Positions 34,057 through 41,402 of a stretch of 64,000 nucleotides of DNA are shown piece after piece. The translations under genes were made by a program, and so were the position numbers. Positions within the stretch are counted from its first letter, which is position 1. Each line of letters opens with the position of its first letter. Where the stretch lies: the NCBI RefSeq assembly GCF_024919295.1, contig NZ_JANWTC010000001.1:1-64000 (forward strand), written 5' to 3'. The DNA is from Corynebacterium lemuris. GTDB lineage: Bacteria; Actinomycetota; Actinomycetes; Mycobacteriales; Mycobacteriaceae. The notes beneath the pieces are model-generated. The model searched no databases. It was given only the letters and a program-made list of their open reading frames with translations, and was not told where the DNA came from.

Positions 34057-34716
34057 TCAGGCCCGCACCCCGGAGGCACCCGCCTCGATGCGGGTGATGA
34101 GGTTGTCGACCTGTTCCCGTTTCCGTTCCGGGGTGACCACATCGTAGGGGAGTGTGCCGCGGGGGGCGTGCCAGGGCACCAGGACATCAAAATCGAGATC
34201 GTGCATGAGGGCGAGGGTGTCGAGGAAACCCTGCGGGTCACTCTCCCCGAGGATGACGGCCTTCCATGTCCCGCCCTCCACCCAGAGCGCATCGCCGGGG
34301 AAGAGGAAATGGTGTTGACCGTTGTCCCACAGGAAGAAGGTGGTGCCGTCCGTATGGGAGGGGCTGGGTATCACCTCGAGGTCCTGGCCGATTTTCTCCC
34401 GGGCGGTGAACGTGCCTGTGATGGTCATGGACTCCTCCGCCCGGGTGCGATCACGTTCGTGGATCCAGGCGGGCACCGACAGCTCCGGGTTGCCGTACAT
34501 CGTTTCGTGGTGGTGGTTGAGCAGCAGTCGGGTGGGGGTGCCCAAGTTCCGGATCTCCGCGGCCGCGTCGTCTATTCCGGGGGTGTTGTAGATGATGGCG
34601 GGACCCTGCTGCGCCGCCAGTACATAGGACCGCACGTCGACCCCCGTCATGAAGGGCAGGGGGGTGGGGCGGGTGATGTATAGGCCGGGGAACGGTTCGG
34701 TGAGGTGGGATGGCAT
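34057..34716 (-). CDS. MBL-fold protein with a degenerate metal motif
   Basis: The 219-residue protein has the overall MBL-fold order (TRPTPLPFMTGVDVRSYVL, LLLNHHHETMYGN, PSPSHTDGTTFFLW, FPGDALWVEGGTW, LVPWHAPRG), but the canonical HxHxDH reads HHHETM. Later metal positions (SHTDG, FPGDA, WHAP) remain. It may bind one metal or be a non-hydrolytic relative. ATG 34716 is preferred over 34749 because a parS-like site occupies the upstream start. The stop directly abuts the convergent SDR stop. Confidence 0.7.
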   Translation of the reverse strand: MPSHLTEPFPGLYITRPTPLPFMTGVDVRSYVLAAQQGPAIIYNTPGIDDAAAEIRNLGTPTRLLLNHHHETMYGNPELSVPAWIHERDRTRAEESMTITGTFTAREKIGQDLEVIPSPSHTDGTTFFLWDNGQHHFLFPGDALWVEGGTWKAVILGESDPQGFLDTLALMHDLDFDVLVPWHAPRGTLPYDVVTPERKREQVDNLITRIEAGASGVRA

Positions 34717-34741
34717 GAATTGGGCGCCTTCACTGGGTCGA

Positions 34742-34757
34742 TGTTTCACGTGAAACC
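34742..34757. other. parS: parS-like chromosome-partition site
   Basis: TGTTTCACGTGAAACC matches the widely conserved bacterial parS consensus (TGTTTCACGTGAAACA) at 15 of 16 bases. ParB binds such sites to organise the origin region. In corynebacteria they cluster near oriC, so this window may lie in the origin-proximal part of the chromosome. The site is just upstream of the MBL gene and 250 bases before the carotenoid operon. Confidence 0.8.
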
Positions 34758-35010
34758 AGGGCGTATGCGTGCTTCCAGGCTATCTGTGTCCGGATAGGCG
34801 GGGGCGGGGTGTGGGCAGGCGGTGGAGACACGCGAGGTGCCCCCATTTACTTAACCACGGGAAAATGTACACCGTGGTGCTTATACTTGTGCTCTAGTGT
34901 CGGTTTAGGATCGTGCCCAAAAGGTTCTGAAGCGCCCCGATGCCCCGGGTCGTCCTCCTAGAATTCATGATGACACCCCCACCTGCAGACCACCACCCTG
35001 AAAGTTGACG
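34758..35010. promoter_or_regulatory. Promoter region of the carotenoid operon with a perfect operator-like repeat
   Basis: ACCACGG (34854-34860) and CCGTGGT (34872-34878) are perfect arms around an 11-base AT-rich spacer. TATACT (34882-34887) just downstream could be a -10 box, so a bound protein would overlap the promoter. The corynebacterial crt operon is known to be controlled by the MarR protein CrtR in C. glutamicum; no such gene is adjacent here, so the regulator is unknown. The rest of the interval holds no gene. Confidence 0.5.
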
Positions 35011-35814
35011 ATGAACGATCTCCCCGACCCCGTCAGACCGCGCACGGTCAGCGTGGTCATCCCGTGCCTGAATGACGCGGTACTGCTCCAGCGTTGTCTC
35101 GGCAGTCTCCGCGCCCAGCAGGTGCCCGCCGATGAGATCATCGTGGTGGACAACGGCAGCACGGATGATTCGGCGGAGGTCGCCCGCCGCGGGGGAGCGA
35201 AGCTGGTCACTGAACCGCGCCGCGGTATCAGCTGGGCGACCCAGGCCGGCTTCAACGCCGCGACCGGTGACATCCTCGTGCGTATCGACGCCGACATCCT
35301 CGCCCCGGAGGACTACATCGCCCGGCTCCACCGCGCGTGGGATGCAGCCGAGGCCTCTCCGGGCCGGCGGGTCGTGGGCGTGACGGGCGTAGCCCATTTC
35401 GAGCTTTCCGGGGCGTTCACCCCGCTCGCGGGATTCATCAGCCGACTCTACCTGGGGGCCTATCGGCGGGCCGTGGGCTCCGCCCTGGGCCACCACCCGC
35501 TCTTCGGCACCAACTTTTCCGTGCGCGCCGACTGGTGGGCCGAAGTCCGCGGCACCGTCGACTTCAGCGACCCCTATGTGCACGAGGACATGCACCTGTC
35601 CTTTGCTGTCCGCCCGGACGAGACCGTCTGGTTCCAGTCCGACCTCGTGCTGGCCATGGATGACCGCGCCCTGCGGGGTGCGCGACAGCTGGCGGTGCGC
35701 TTCCACCGCGGCTTCTACACCGTCTTCCACAACTGGCGTCACCACCCGCCCCACCGCCGCCTGGCGCAGCGCGGACTGCTGGGGCGTCGTCTGCAGGAGG
35801 TGCTGACACCATGA
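35011..35814 (+). CDS. GT2-family glycosyltransferase heading the carotenoid operon
   Basis: The 267-residue protein has a GT-A fold: SVVIPCLNDAVLLQRCLGSL at the start, VDNGSTDDS, the metal-binding DxD as RIDADIL (about 92), and HEDMHLSFAVRP, the acceptor-side acidic motif. It overlaps crtE by 4 bases, so it is made together with the carotenoid enzymes. The simplest role is adding a sugar to a terminal hydroxyl of the C50 carotenoid (CrtX-like). Starts at 35005 (TTG) or 35011 (ATG); ATG preferred. A role in cell-envelope glycolipid synthesis is the alternative. Confidence 0.8.
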   Translation: MNDLPDPVRPRTVSVVIPCLNDAVLLQRCLGSLRAQQVPADEIIVVDNGSTDDSAEVARRGGAKLVTEPRRGISWATQAGFNAATGDILVRIDADILAPEDYIARLHRAWDAAEASPGRRVVGVTGVAHFELSGAFTPLAGFISRLYLGAYRRAVGSALGHHPLFGTNFSVRADWWAEVRGTVDFSDPYVHEDMHLSFAVRPDETVWFQSDLVLAMDDRALRGARQLAVRFHRGFYTVFHNWRHHPPHRRLAQRGLLGRRLQEVLTP

Positions 35815-36776
35815 CCATGGACCTGGACCAACGGGTCAACGACTCACTACAGCTGCTGGGCGAGTTCCTCGACCGCGCCCGCAACCACGTGCCCCACGGT
35901 GCCCGGTTGCTGACCATGGCCTACGAGGGCGTCGCCGCCTTCTCGCTCGGCGGCAAACACCTGCGTTCGAGGCTCGTGCACATCTCCGCGGGAGAGGTCA
36001 CCGGCGGGCAGCTCTACGCCGCGACGGTCTTCGGCGCATGCGTGGACCTGCTGCACGGGGCCTTCCTCATCCACGACGACATCATCGACCGCGATGACAT
36101 GCGCCGCGGCCGCCCCACCGTCCACGCCGCCGTCCGCGATGAATTCAATGACGCCCACCTCGGGACCTCCCTGGCGATCGTCGCCGGCGATCTGGGTATC
36201 AACGGCTCCCTTCAGCTGCTGCTGACCTCAGAGTTGGATGATGCGCTTGTCCGCCAGAGCATGCGCCTGCTCTCCGCCGCCGCGCACGAGACCATCACCG
36301 GTGAGATCCTCGACATCGCGCACATGGCCGACCCGGAGCCAGATCTGGAGCAGGTACGCCTGAGCAACCACCTCAAGACCAGCGAGTACAGCTTCGGTAC
36401 CCCACTGAAACTCGGCGCCCTGGCCGCCGGACGTGACCCGGCCCCGATGAAACCGATCGCCCATGCCCTGGGCAACGCCTACCAGGCGGCCGATGACATC
36501 GCCGGCGCGGTGGGTGACAGCCAACTCACCGGCAAGACGGCCGCCGGGGACGTCGTGCAGGGACGCGCGACACTGATGACCATGCGGATGGACGCGGACC
36601 GTGCCGCCGACCCGGAACACCTCGCGGAAATCGTCGGGGCGGTCATCACCGAAGGGGATGCGCATCTGGCGCAGGCCCGCCAGCTCATCGACGACACCGA
36701 CCTCGCCCCCGGCATCCGGGAGGGGCTGCACCATGTGACCAACCGGATCGAGAGGATGCTGCGCACCCATGTCTGA
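35811..36776 (+). CDS. crtE: Geranylgeranyl diphosphate synthase (polyprenyl synthase)
   Basis: The 321-residue protein is a trans-prenyltransferase with first aspartate-rich motif DDIID in HDDIIDRDDMRRGRPT and second region QAADDIAGAVGD. It builds the C20 precursor (GGPP) for phytoene synthesis. It overlaps the glycosyltransferase (4 bases) and crtB (8 bases). The C. glutamicum cluster has an MmpL-type transporter gene between crtE and crtB; that gene is missing here. Confidence 0.9.
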   Translation: MTMDLDQRVNDSLQLLGEFLDRARNHVPHGARLLTMAYEGVAAFSLGGKHLRSRLVHISAGEVTGGQLYAATVFGACVDLLHGAFLIHDDIIDRDDMRRGRPTVHAAVRDEFNDAHLGTSLAIVAGDLGINGSLQLLLTSELDDALVRQSMRLLSAAAHETITGEILDIAHMADPEPDLEQVRLSNHLKTSEYSFGTPLKLGALAAGRDPAPMKPIAHALGNAYQAADDIAGAVGDSQLTGKTAAGDVVQGRATLMTMRMDADRAADPEHLAEIVGAVITEGDAHLAQARQLIDDTDLAPGIREGLHHVTNRIERMLRTHV

Positions 36777-37692
36777 ACCCGCTTCCCCCGACCCTGAGCA
36801 GCGGGCGGAGTTCCTGGACCGCTATGACCGTGCTGCCGTCCACGCCGCCCACCAGGTGATCCTGTCGTACTCGACCAGTTTCTCCCTGGCCACCCGCCTG
36901 CTGGAGAAGCAGGTGCGCACCGACATCCGCAACCTCTACGCCATGGTGCGCATCGCCGACGAGATCGTCGACGGCACCGCCCAGGCCGCCGGTATGTCCC
37001 ATGAGGAGGTGGGCCAGGCCCTCGACGACTACGAACACGCCGTCCTCGCCGCCCCGGCCCAGCGCTTCCATGTCGACCCGGTCCTGCACGCCTACGCCCT
37101 CAGTGCCCGGCGCTGCGGTTTCAACCCTGAGCATGTGGTGGCCTTCTTCTCCTCCATGCGCCGCGACCTCAACCAGGCCAGCCACGACGCACGCAGCTTC
37201 GAGGACTACGTCTACGGCTCCGCGGAGGTCATCGGTCTGCTGTGCCTGGCCGCCTTCCTCGTCGACCATCCCGTCACGGAGGCCGAACACACCCGGCTCG
37301 AGGCCGGGGCCCGGTCCCTCGGCGCCGCCTTCCAGAAGATCAACTTCCTCCGCGATCTGGCCGAGGACTCCGGCGCCCTGGGCCGCACCTACTTCCCCGG
37401 ACTCGGCGAGCAGGGCCTGACCGAGGAACACAAGACAGAACTCATCGCGGACATCCGCACCGATCTCGCCGACGCCCGCGCCGTCATCCCCATGCTGCCC
37501 GTCTCGGCGCGGGTGGGGGTGCTGGCAGCCACCGAACTGTTCGCCGAACTGACCGACCGCATCGAGAAGCTCCCGGCCACTGAACTGGCACTCCGCCGCG
37601 TCAGCGTGCCGCGCGCCGCGAAAGCGACGATACTTGCCAGGGCCGTCGCCAAGGCGCCCCGACTGAACCGCAGAAAAGGACACCGACCATGA
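36769..37692 (+). CDS. crtB: Phytoene synthase
   Basis: The 307-residue protein is a squalene/phytoene synthase: YSTSFSLATRLL start, the first Asp motif RIADEIVDG, and the second GAAFQKINFLRDLAEDSGALGRTYFP. It joins two GGPP molecules head to head. It overlaps crtE by 8 bases and crtI by 4 bases. Full family length. Confidence 0.92.
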   Translation: MSEPASPDPEQRAEFLDRYDRAAVHAAHQVILSYSTSFSLATRLLEKQVRTDIRNLYAMVRIADEIVDGTAQAAGMSHEEVGQALDDYEHAVLAAPAQRFHVDPVLHAYALSARRCGFNPEHVVAFFSSMRRDLNQASHDARSFEDYVYGSAEVIGLLCLAAFLVDHPVTEAEHTRLEAGARSLGAAFQKINFLRDLAEDSGALGRTYFPGLGEQGLTEEHKTELIADIRTDLADARAVIPMLPVSARVGVLAATELFAELTDRIEKLPATELALRRVSVPRAAKATILARAVAKAPRLNRRKGHRP

Positions 37693-39302
37693 CGAAGACG
37701 ACGAAGACCATGCCCCGCACCGCGGTGGTGATCGGGGCCGGTGTCGCCGGTCTGGCCACCGCCGCGCTCCTGGCGCGTGAGGGCGTGGACGTCACCGTCG
37801 TCGAACGCACCGACGCCGTCGGCGGGCGCGCGGGGGATCTCACCGTGGCGGGGCACGAGGGTTTCCGCTGGGATACCGGCCCCTCCTGGTACCTCATGCC
37901 CGATGCCTTCGACCACTTCTTCCGTCTGCTGGGCACCACCACCGAGGAGCAGTTCGAGCTGGCTGACCTGCACCCGGCCTACCGTCTTTTCCCGGAGGGG
38001 GATACCCCGCTGGATGTGCCGAGCGGCGTTGAGGAGGCGGTCAGCCTCTTCGAGTCCCTGGAGCCGGGGGCCGGGCAGAAGCTGCGCGAATACCTCGACA
38101 GCGCCGGGGACACCTACCGCATCGCCATCGAGCGTTTCCTCTACACGACCTTCTCCACCCCGGGTCCGCTGTTGCACCGTGATGTCCGCGAGCGTCTGGG
38201 CCGACTCATCGGTTTCCTCACCCGCCCGCTGGAGGAGCATGTCAACGAGCGTTTCCAGGACCACCGTCTCCGCCAGATCCTCACCTACCCGGCGGTCTTC
38301 CTGTCCTCCCGCCCGGAGGACACCCCCTCGATGTACCACCTGATGAGCCACACCGACCTGGTCCAGGGTGTGCGCTACCCGGTGGGTGGTTTCACCGCCG
38401 TCATCGGGGCGATCCACCGGCTGGCGCTCGAACAGGGGGTCCGGGTGTGCCTCGACACCGAGGTCACCGCGATCACCACAGAAGGTGTCGGCCGCCGCGA
38501 ACGGGCCACCGGCGTGCGGGTGCGCGGGACTGACGGAACGGTGCGCGAGATCGCCGCCGACATCGTCGTCTCCGGTGCGGATCTCCACCACACCGAGAAC
38601 CGGCTGCTTCCCGAGCGGCTGCGCACCTACCCGGAGAAGTACTTCGCCTCCCGGGACCCGGGCCTGGGCACCGTGCTGGTCATGGCCGGGGTGCGGGGGC
38701 GCCTGCCGCAGTTGACCCACCACAACCTGCTGTTCAGCCGTGACTGGTCGGAGGATTTCGACGCCGTCTTCGACGGGCCCGTTCCTTCCCGACCACTGGG
38801 AGCCTCCCACTCCATCTATGTCTCCATGCCCTCGGCCTCCGACCCGGATGTCGCACCCGAGGGCCACGAGAACCTCTTCATCCTCGTGCCCGTGCCTGCT
38901 GCCGAGGATGTCGGCCACGGTGACGCGTTCCGCGGCTCCGCCTCCCCGGCGGTGGCGGCCATCGCGGAGGCCGCCATCGCAGAGATCGCCGAGTGGGCGG
39001 ACATCCCCGATCTTGCTGAGCGCATCGTCGTGCGCCGCACGATGGGGCCGGCCGATTTCGCCGAGCGCTACCATGCCTGGCGCGGCGGTTCGATCGGTCC
39101 CGGCCACTCCCTGCGCCAGTCCGCCTTCCTGCGCGGGCGCAACGCCTCCCGGAAGGTGGACGGCCTCTATTACGCCGGCGCCACCACGGTGCCGGGGGTG
39201 GGCGTGCCCATGTGTCTGATCTCCGCGGAGAACGTGCTCAAGCGCCTGCGTGGTGATGCCAGTCCGGGTCCGCTGCCGGAACCGGGTGATGCCCGTGATT
39301 GA
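37689..39302 (+). CDS. crtI: Phytoene desaturase
   Basis: The 537-residue protein is a CrtI-type FAD desaturase. The N-terminal dinucleotide-binding motif is VIGAGVAGLATAALLAREG (about 13-31). The C-terminal carotenoid signature region reads GLYYAGATTVPGVGVPMCLIS (about 491-511). It converts phytoene to lycopene in four desaturations. It overlaps crtB (4 bases) and crtYe (8 bases with the GTG start). Confidence 0.93.
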   Translation: MTKTTKTMPRTAVVIGAGVAGLATAALLAREGVDVTVVERTDAVGGRAGDLTVAGHEGFRWDTGPSWYLMPDAFDHFFRLLGTTTEEQFELADLHPAYRLFPEGDTPLDVPSGVEEAVSLFESLEPGAGQKLREYLDSAGDTYRIAIERFLYTTFSTPGPLLHRDVRERLGRLIGFLTRPLEEHVNERFQDHRLRQILTYPAVFLSSRPEDTPSMYHLMSHTDLVQGVRYPVGGFTAVIGAIHRLALEQGVRVCLDTEVTAITTEGVGRRERATGVRVRGTDGTVREIAADIVVSGADLHHTENRLLPERLRTYPEKYFASRDPGLGTVLVMAGVRGRLPQLTHHNLLFSRDWSEDFDAVFDGPVPSRPLGASHSIYVSMPSASDPDVAPEGHENLFILVPVPAAEDVGHGDAFRGSASPAVAAIAEAAIAEIAEWADIPDLAERIVVRRTMGPADFAERYHAWRGGSIGPGHSLRQSAFLRGRNASRKVDGLYYAGATTVPGVGVPMCLISAENVLKRLRGDASPGPLPEPGDARD

Positions 39303-39633
39303 GTTCACCTACCTGGCCATCCTCCTGTTCCTGCTGGTGTGCATGGCGTTGTGTGACTGGCGCTGGAAACTCAGCTTCTTCCTGCATCCGCGCCGGACCG
39401 CCGTCCTCAGCGTGGTGGTTGTCGCGGCCTTCCTCGCCTGGGACGGCCTCGGCATCGTCACCGGCACCTTCTTCCGCGGGGACACCCCCTATATGACGGG
39501 TGTCCTGCTCGCCCCCGAGCTTCCCCTGGAGGAACTGTTCTTCCTGTTCTTCCTCACCTACCTGACGATTAATCTCACCTCCGGCACCCGTCTGCTTCTC
39601 GACGCCCGCTCCACCCCAGGCAGGCCCTCATGA
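39295..39633 (+). CDS. crtYe: C50 carotenoid epsilon-cyclase subunit
   Basis: The 112-residue protein has three hydrophobic helices and the heterodimeric lycopene cyclase signature: the segment PELPLEELFFLFFLTYLTIN carries the conserved acidic motif. With CrtYf it cyclises the elongated C50 chain to epsilon rings. It starts at GTG 39295 overlapping the crtI stop, or ATG 39289 (two more residues). It overlaps crtYf by 4 bases. Confidence 0.88.
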   Translation: MIEFTYLAILLFLLVCMALCDWRWKLSFFLHPRRTAVLSVVVVAAFLAWDGLGIVTGTFFRGDTPYMTGVLLAPELPLEELFFLFFLTYLTINLTSGTRLLLDARSTPGRPS

Positions 39634-39926
39634 CCTACCTGCTCATCAGCCTGCCCTTCCTCCTGCTTGCCGTGGTCCTGGGGGTCGTGCGCCGCAACCA
39701 TGCTCCGCGTCAGCTGGCGGTGACGGCCGTCGTCGCCGCGGTGCTCCTCGTCCTCACGGCTGTCTTCGACAACCTCATGATCTGGGCGGGGCTGGTGGCC
39801 TACGGCGATGCCCAGCGTCTGGGTCCGCAGATCGGGCTGGTGCCGATCGAGGACTTCTTCTACCCGTTGTTCGTCGCACTCATCGTCCCGGCCTTCTGGC
39901 CGGGCAGGAAGCAGGATCGTAAATGA
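39630..39926 (+). CDS. crtYf: C50 carotenoid epsilon-cyclase subunit
   Basis: The 98-residue protein has three hydrophobic helices and the conserved VPIEDFFYPLFVALIVP segment, which repeats the acidic motif of CrtYe. The two small proteins form one cyclase; in other carotenogenic bacteria the corresponding domains are fused. Overlaps on both sides (ATGA). Confidence 0.88.
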   Translation: MTYLLISLPFLLLAVVLGVVRRNHAPRQLAVTAVVAAVLLVLTAVFDNLMIWAGLVAYGDAQRLGPQIGLVPIEDFFYPLFVALIVPAFWPGRKQDRK

Positions 39927-40789
39927 GGATCATCCGCGGAGTGCTCTCCGCCTCCCGCCCCGTCAGCTGGGTCAACACAGCCTTCCCCTACGGTCTGGCC
40001 TATCTGCTCTCCGGCGGGTCAGTGGACTGGCTGTTCTGGGTCGGGGTGGTCTTCTTCCTCATCCCCTACAACATCGCGATGTACGGGATCAACGATGTCT
40101 TCGACTACGAATCCGACATCCGCAACCCCCGCAAGGGCGGCGTCGAGGGGGCTGTCCTGCCGCGGTCGATGCACGCCCCGCTGCTGTGGGCCGCCGCGGT
40201 GACGACCATCCCCTTCCTCATCGTGCTCTACGCCGCCGGCACCTGGGTCTCAGCCGCCTGGCTGAGCCTGGCCATGGCCGCCGTCATCGCCTATTCCGCC
40301 CCGCCGTTCCGCTTCAAGGAACGCCCGGTCCTCGACTCGCTGACTTCCTCGGCGCACTTCGTCACCCCGGCGATCGTGGGTGCCACCATCACCGCCGGCA
40401 CGACGGGCGGCAACTTCTGGTTCGCGGCCGGGGCCTTCTTCCTCTGGGGCATGGCCAGCCACGCCCTCGGCGCGGTGCAGGACGTGCGTGCGGACCGTGA
40501 GGGCGGCCTGTCCTCCATTGCCACCGCCTTCGGTGCCCGCCTGACCACCCGCCTGGCTGCCGGTGCCTACCTGGGGGCCGCCCTGCTGGTCTTCGCCCTG
40601 CCCTCCCCGGGCTGGATCGTCGGCCTGGCCGGACTCGGCTACGTGGCCAACACCATGCGCTTCTGGAACATCACCGACGGGACATGCGAGGACGTCAACC
40701 GGGCCTGGCGGGTTTTTCTCTGGCTGAACTACCTGGTGGGTGCGATTGTCACCATCACGCTGATTGCGGTGCACCCGGGGCTTATCTGA
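39923..40789 (+). CDS. crtEb: Lycopene elongase, UbiA prenyltransferase family
   Basis: The 288-residue protein has about eight hydrophobic segments and the UbiA Asp-rich motifs: NDVFDYESDIRNPRKGG (about 53-69) and the second DVRADREGG (about 187-195). It transfers C5 units from DMAPP to lycopene, giving the C45/C50 backbone (flavuxanthin type). With CrtYe/Yf the product is expected to be decaprenoxanthin-like. Last gene of the operon; only a weak hairpin follows near 40795-40812. Confidence 0.92.
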   Translation: MRIIRGVLSASRPVSWVNTAFPYGLAYLLSGGSVDWLFWVGVVFFLIPYNIAMYGINDVFDYESDIRNPRKGGVEGAVLPRSMHAPLLWAAAVTTIPFLIVLYAAGTWVSAAWLSLAMAAVIAYSAPPFRFKERPVLDSLTSSAHFVTPAIVGATITAGTTGGNFWFAAGAFFLWGMASHALGAVQDVRADREGGLSSIATAFGARLTTRLAAGAYLGAALLVFALPSPGWIVGLAGLGYVANTMRFWNITDGTCEDVNRAWRVFLWLNYLVGAIVTITLIAVHPGLI

Positions 40790-41221
40790 GGCGGCGGGAT
40801 GGTCCTCCCGCATTCTCTATTCTGGTGCCGGAAGAGGGTTATTCATTAAGGAATTACATACCTCTGATAAAAACAGCTGAATCCTCATTTTCTGTTCTGC
40901 AACTTAAGGTTCAGCACATAATAAGACCTCATTTCCCTGCAGCCTGAGACGGTGGGGTGGGAAGAGTCCAGGTGGGGTCTGGACCTCTACCACCTGCGTT
41001 TTCTACGGAGATCTTCTCCTCTGACCTGCCTGTTGAATCCATGGGCACCAGTCATGTGCTCCGGGAAGACAGGAAAAATATTCCTTTCCTTCTGCCTAGG
41101 CGAAAAGCGGTGCAGAGGTGGTGGATGCGTTATAGAGTGAGGCTGGTCGAAGAGAAGGAAGAGCTTTAATTCGGCCGCAAATCAAACCACAGACATAAAC
41201 AATCCACAAGGAGAACACATC
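40790..41221. promoter_or_regulatory. AT-richer intergenic region with promoter for the small peptide gene
   Basis: The first part (40795-40812) has a small GCGGGA/TCCCGC hairpin without a T-run, a weak end for the crt operon. 40840-40930 is clearly AT-rich for this genome. Near the end, TATAGA (41131-41136) is a good -10 candidate for the peptide gene, leaving a leader of about 80 bases with AAGGAG before its ATG. Short reading frames at 40952-41169 have atypical Cys/Trp-rich composition and are not considered genes. Confidence 0.5.
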
Positions 41222-41341
41222 ATGGACGTCCTCGATTCGCTCAACGGCCTTTCCTCCGTTCTCGACCTCGTCAGCACCACTTACAACGGCCTGGCGGACG
41301 CCTACAATGGCATCACCGGGCTCCTCACCCTCAGCTCCTGA
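41222..41341 (+). CDS. 39-residue acidic amphipathic peptide, possible PorA/PorH-like pore former
   Basis: The peptide starts MDVLDSLNGLSSVLDLV and ends GITGLLTLSS. It has four Asp and no Lys, Arg, Cys or signal peptide. Hydrophobic Leu/Val/Ile positions recur every three or four residues, giving an amphipathic helix. Corynebacterial outer-membrane porin peptides (PorA about 45 residues, PorH about 57, both acidic and signal-less) share these properties. It has a strong Shine-Dalgarno (AAGGAG, 41207-41212), its own promoter candidate and a strong terminator right after the stop, so it is probably highly expressed as a single gene. Alternatives are a secreted signalling or membrane-active peptide. 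Confidence 0.7.
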   Translation: MDVLDSLNGLSSVLDLVSTTYNGLADAYNGITGLLTLSS

Positions 41342-41359
41342 GACAGCTCCGACACCCTC

Positions 41360-41386
41360 AACCCCCGGGTCTCCCGGGGGTTTCGT
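41360..41386 (+). terminator. Terminator of the small peptide gene
   Basis: AACCCCCGGG (41360-41369) pairs with CCCGGGGGTT (41373-41382) around TCT and runs into TTTCG. It lies 18 bases after the peptide stop. Outer arms CCCTCAA / TTGAGGG (41354-41360 and 41389-41395) extend the fold. It also lies just past the stop of the convergent peptidase gene. Confidence 0.8.
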
Positions 41387-41402
41387 GCTTGAGGGGGCCC
41401 TT

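Noticed and set aside
40952..41169. Two overlapping frames before the small peptide gene
   Set aside because: Composition is Trp/Cys-rich and unlike proteins of this genome; they overlap the probable promoter and leader of the 39-residue peptide gene.
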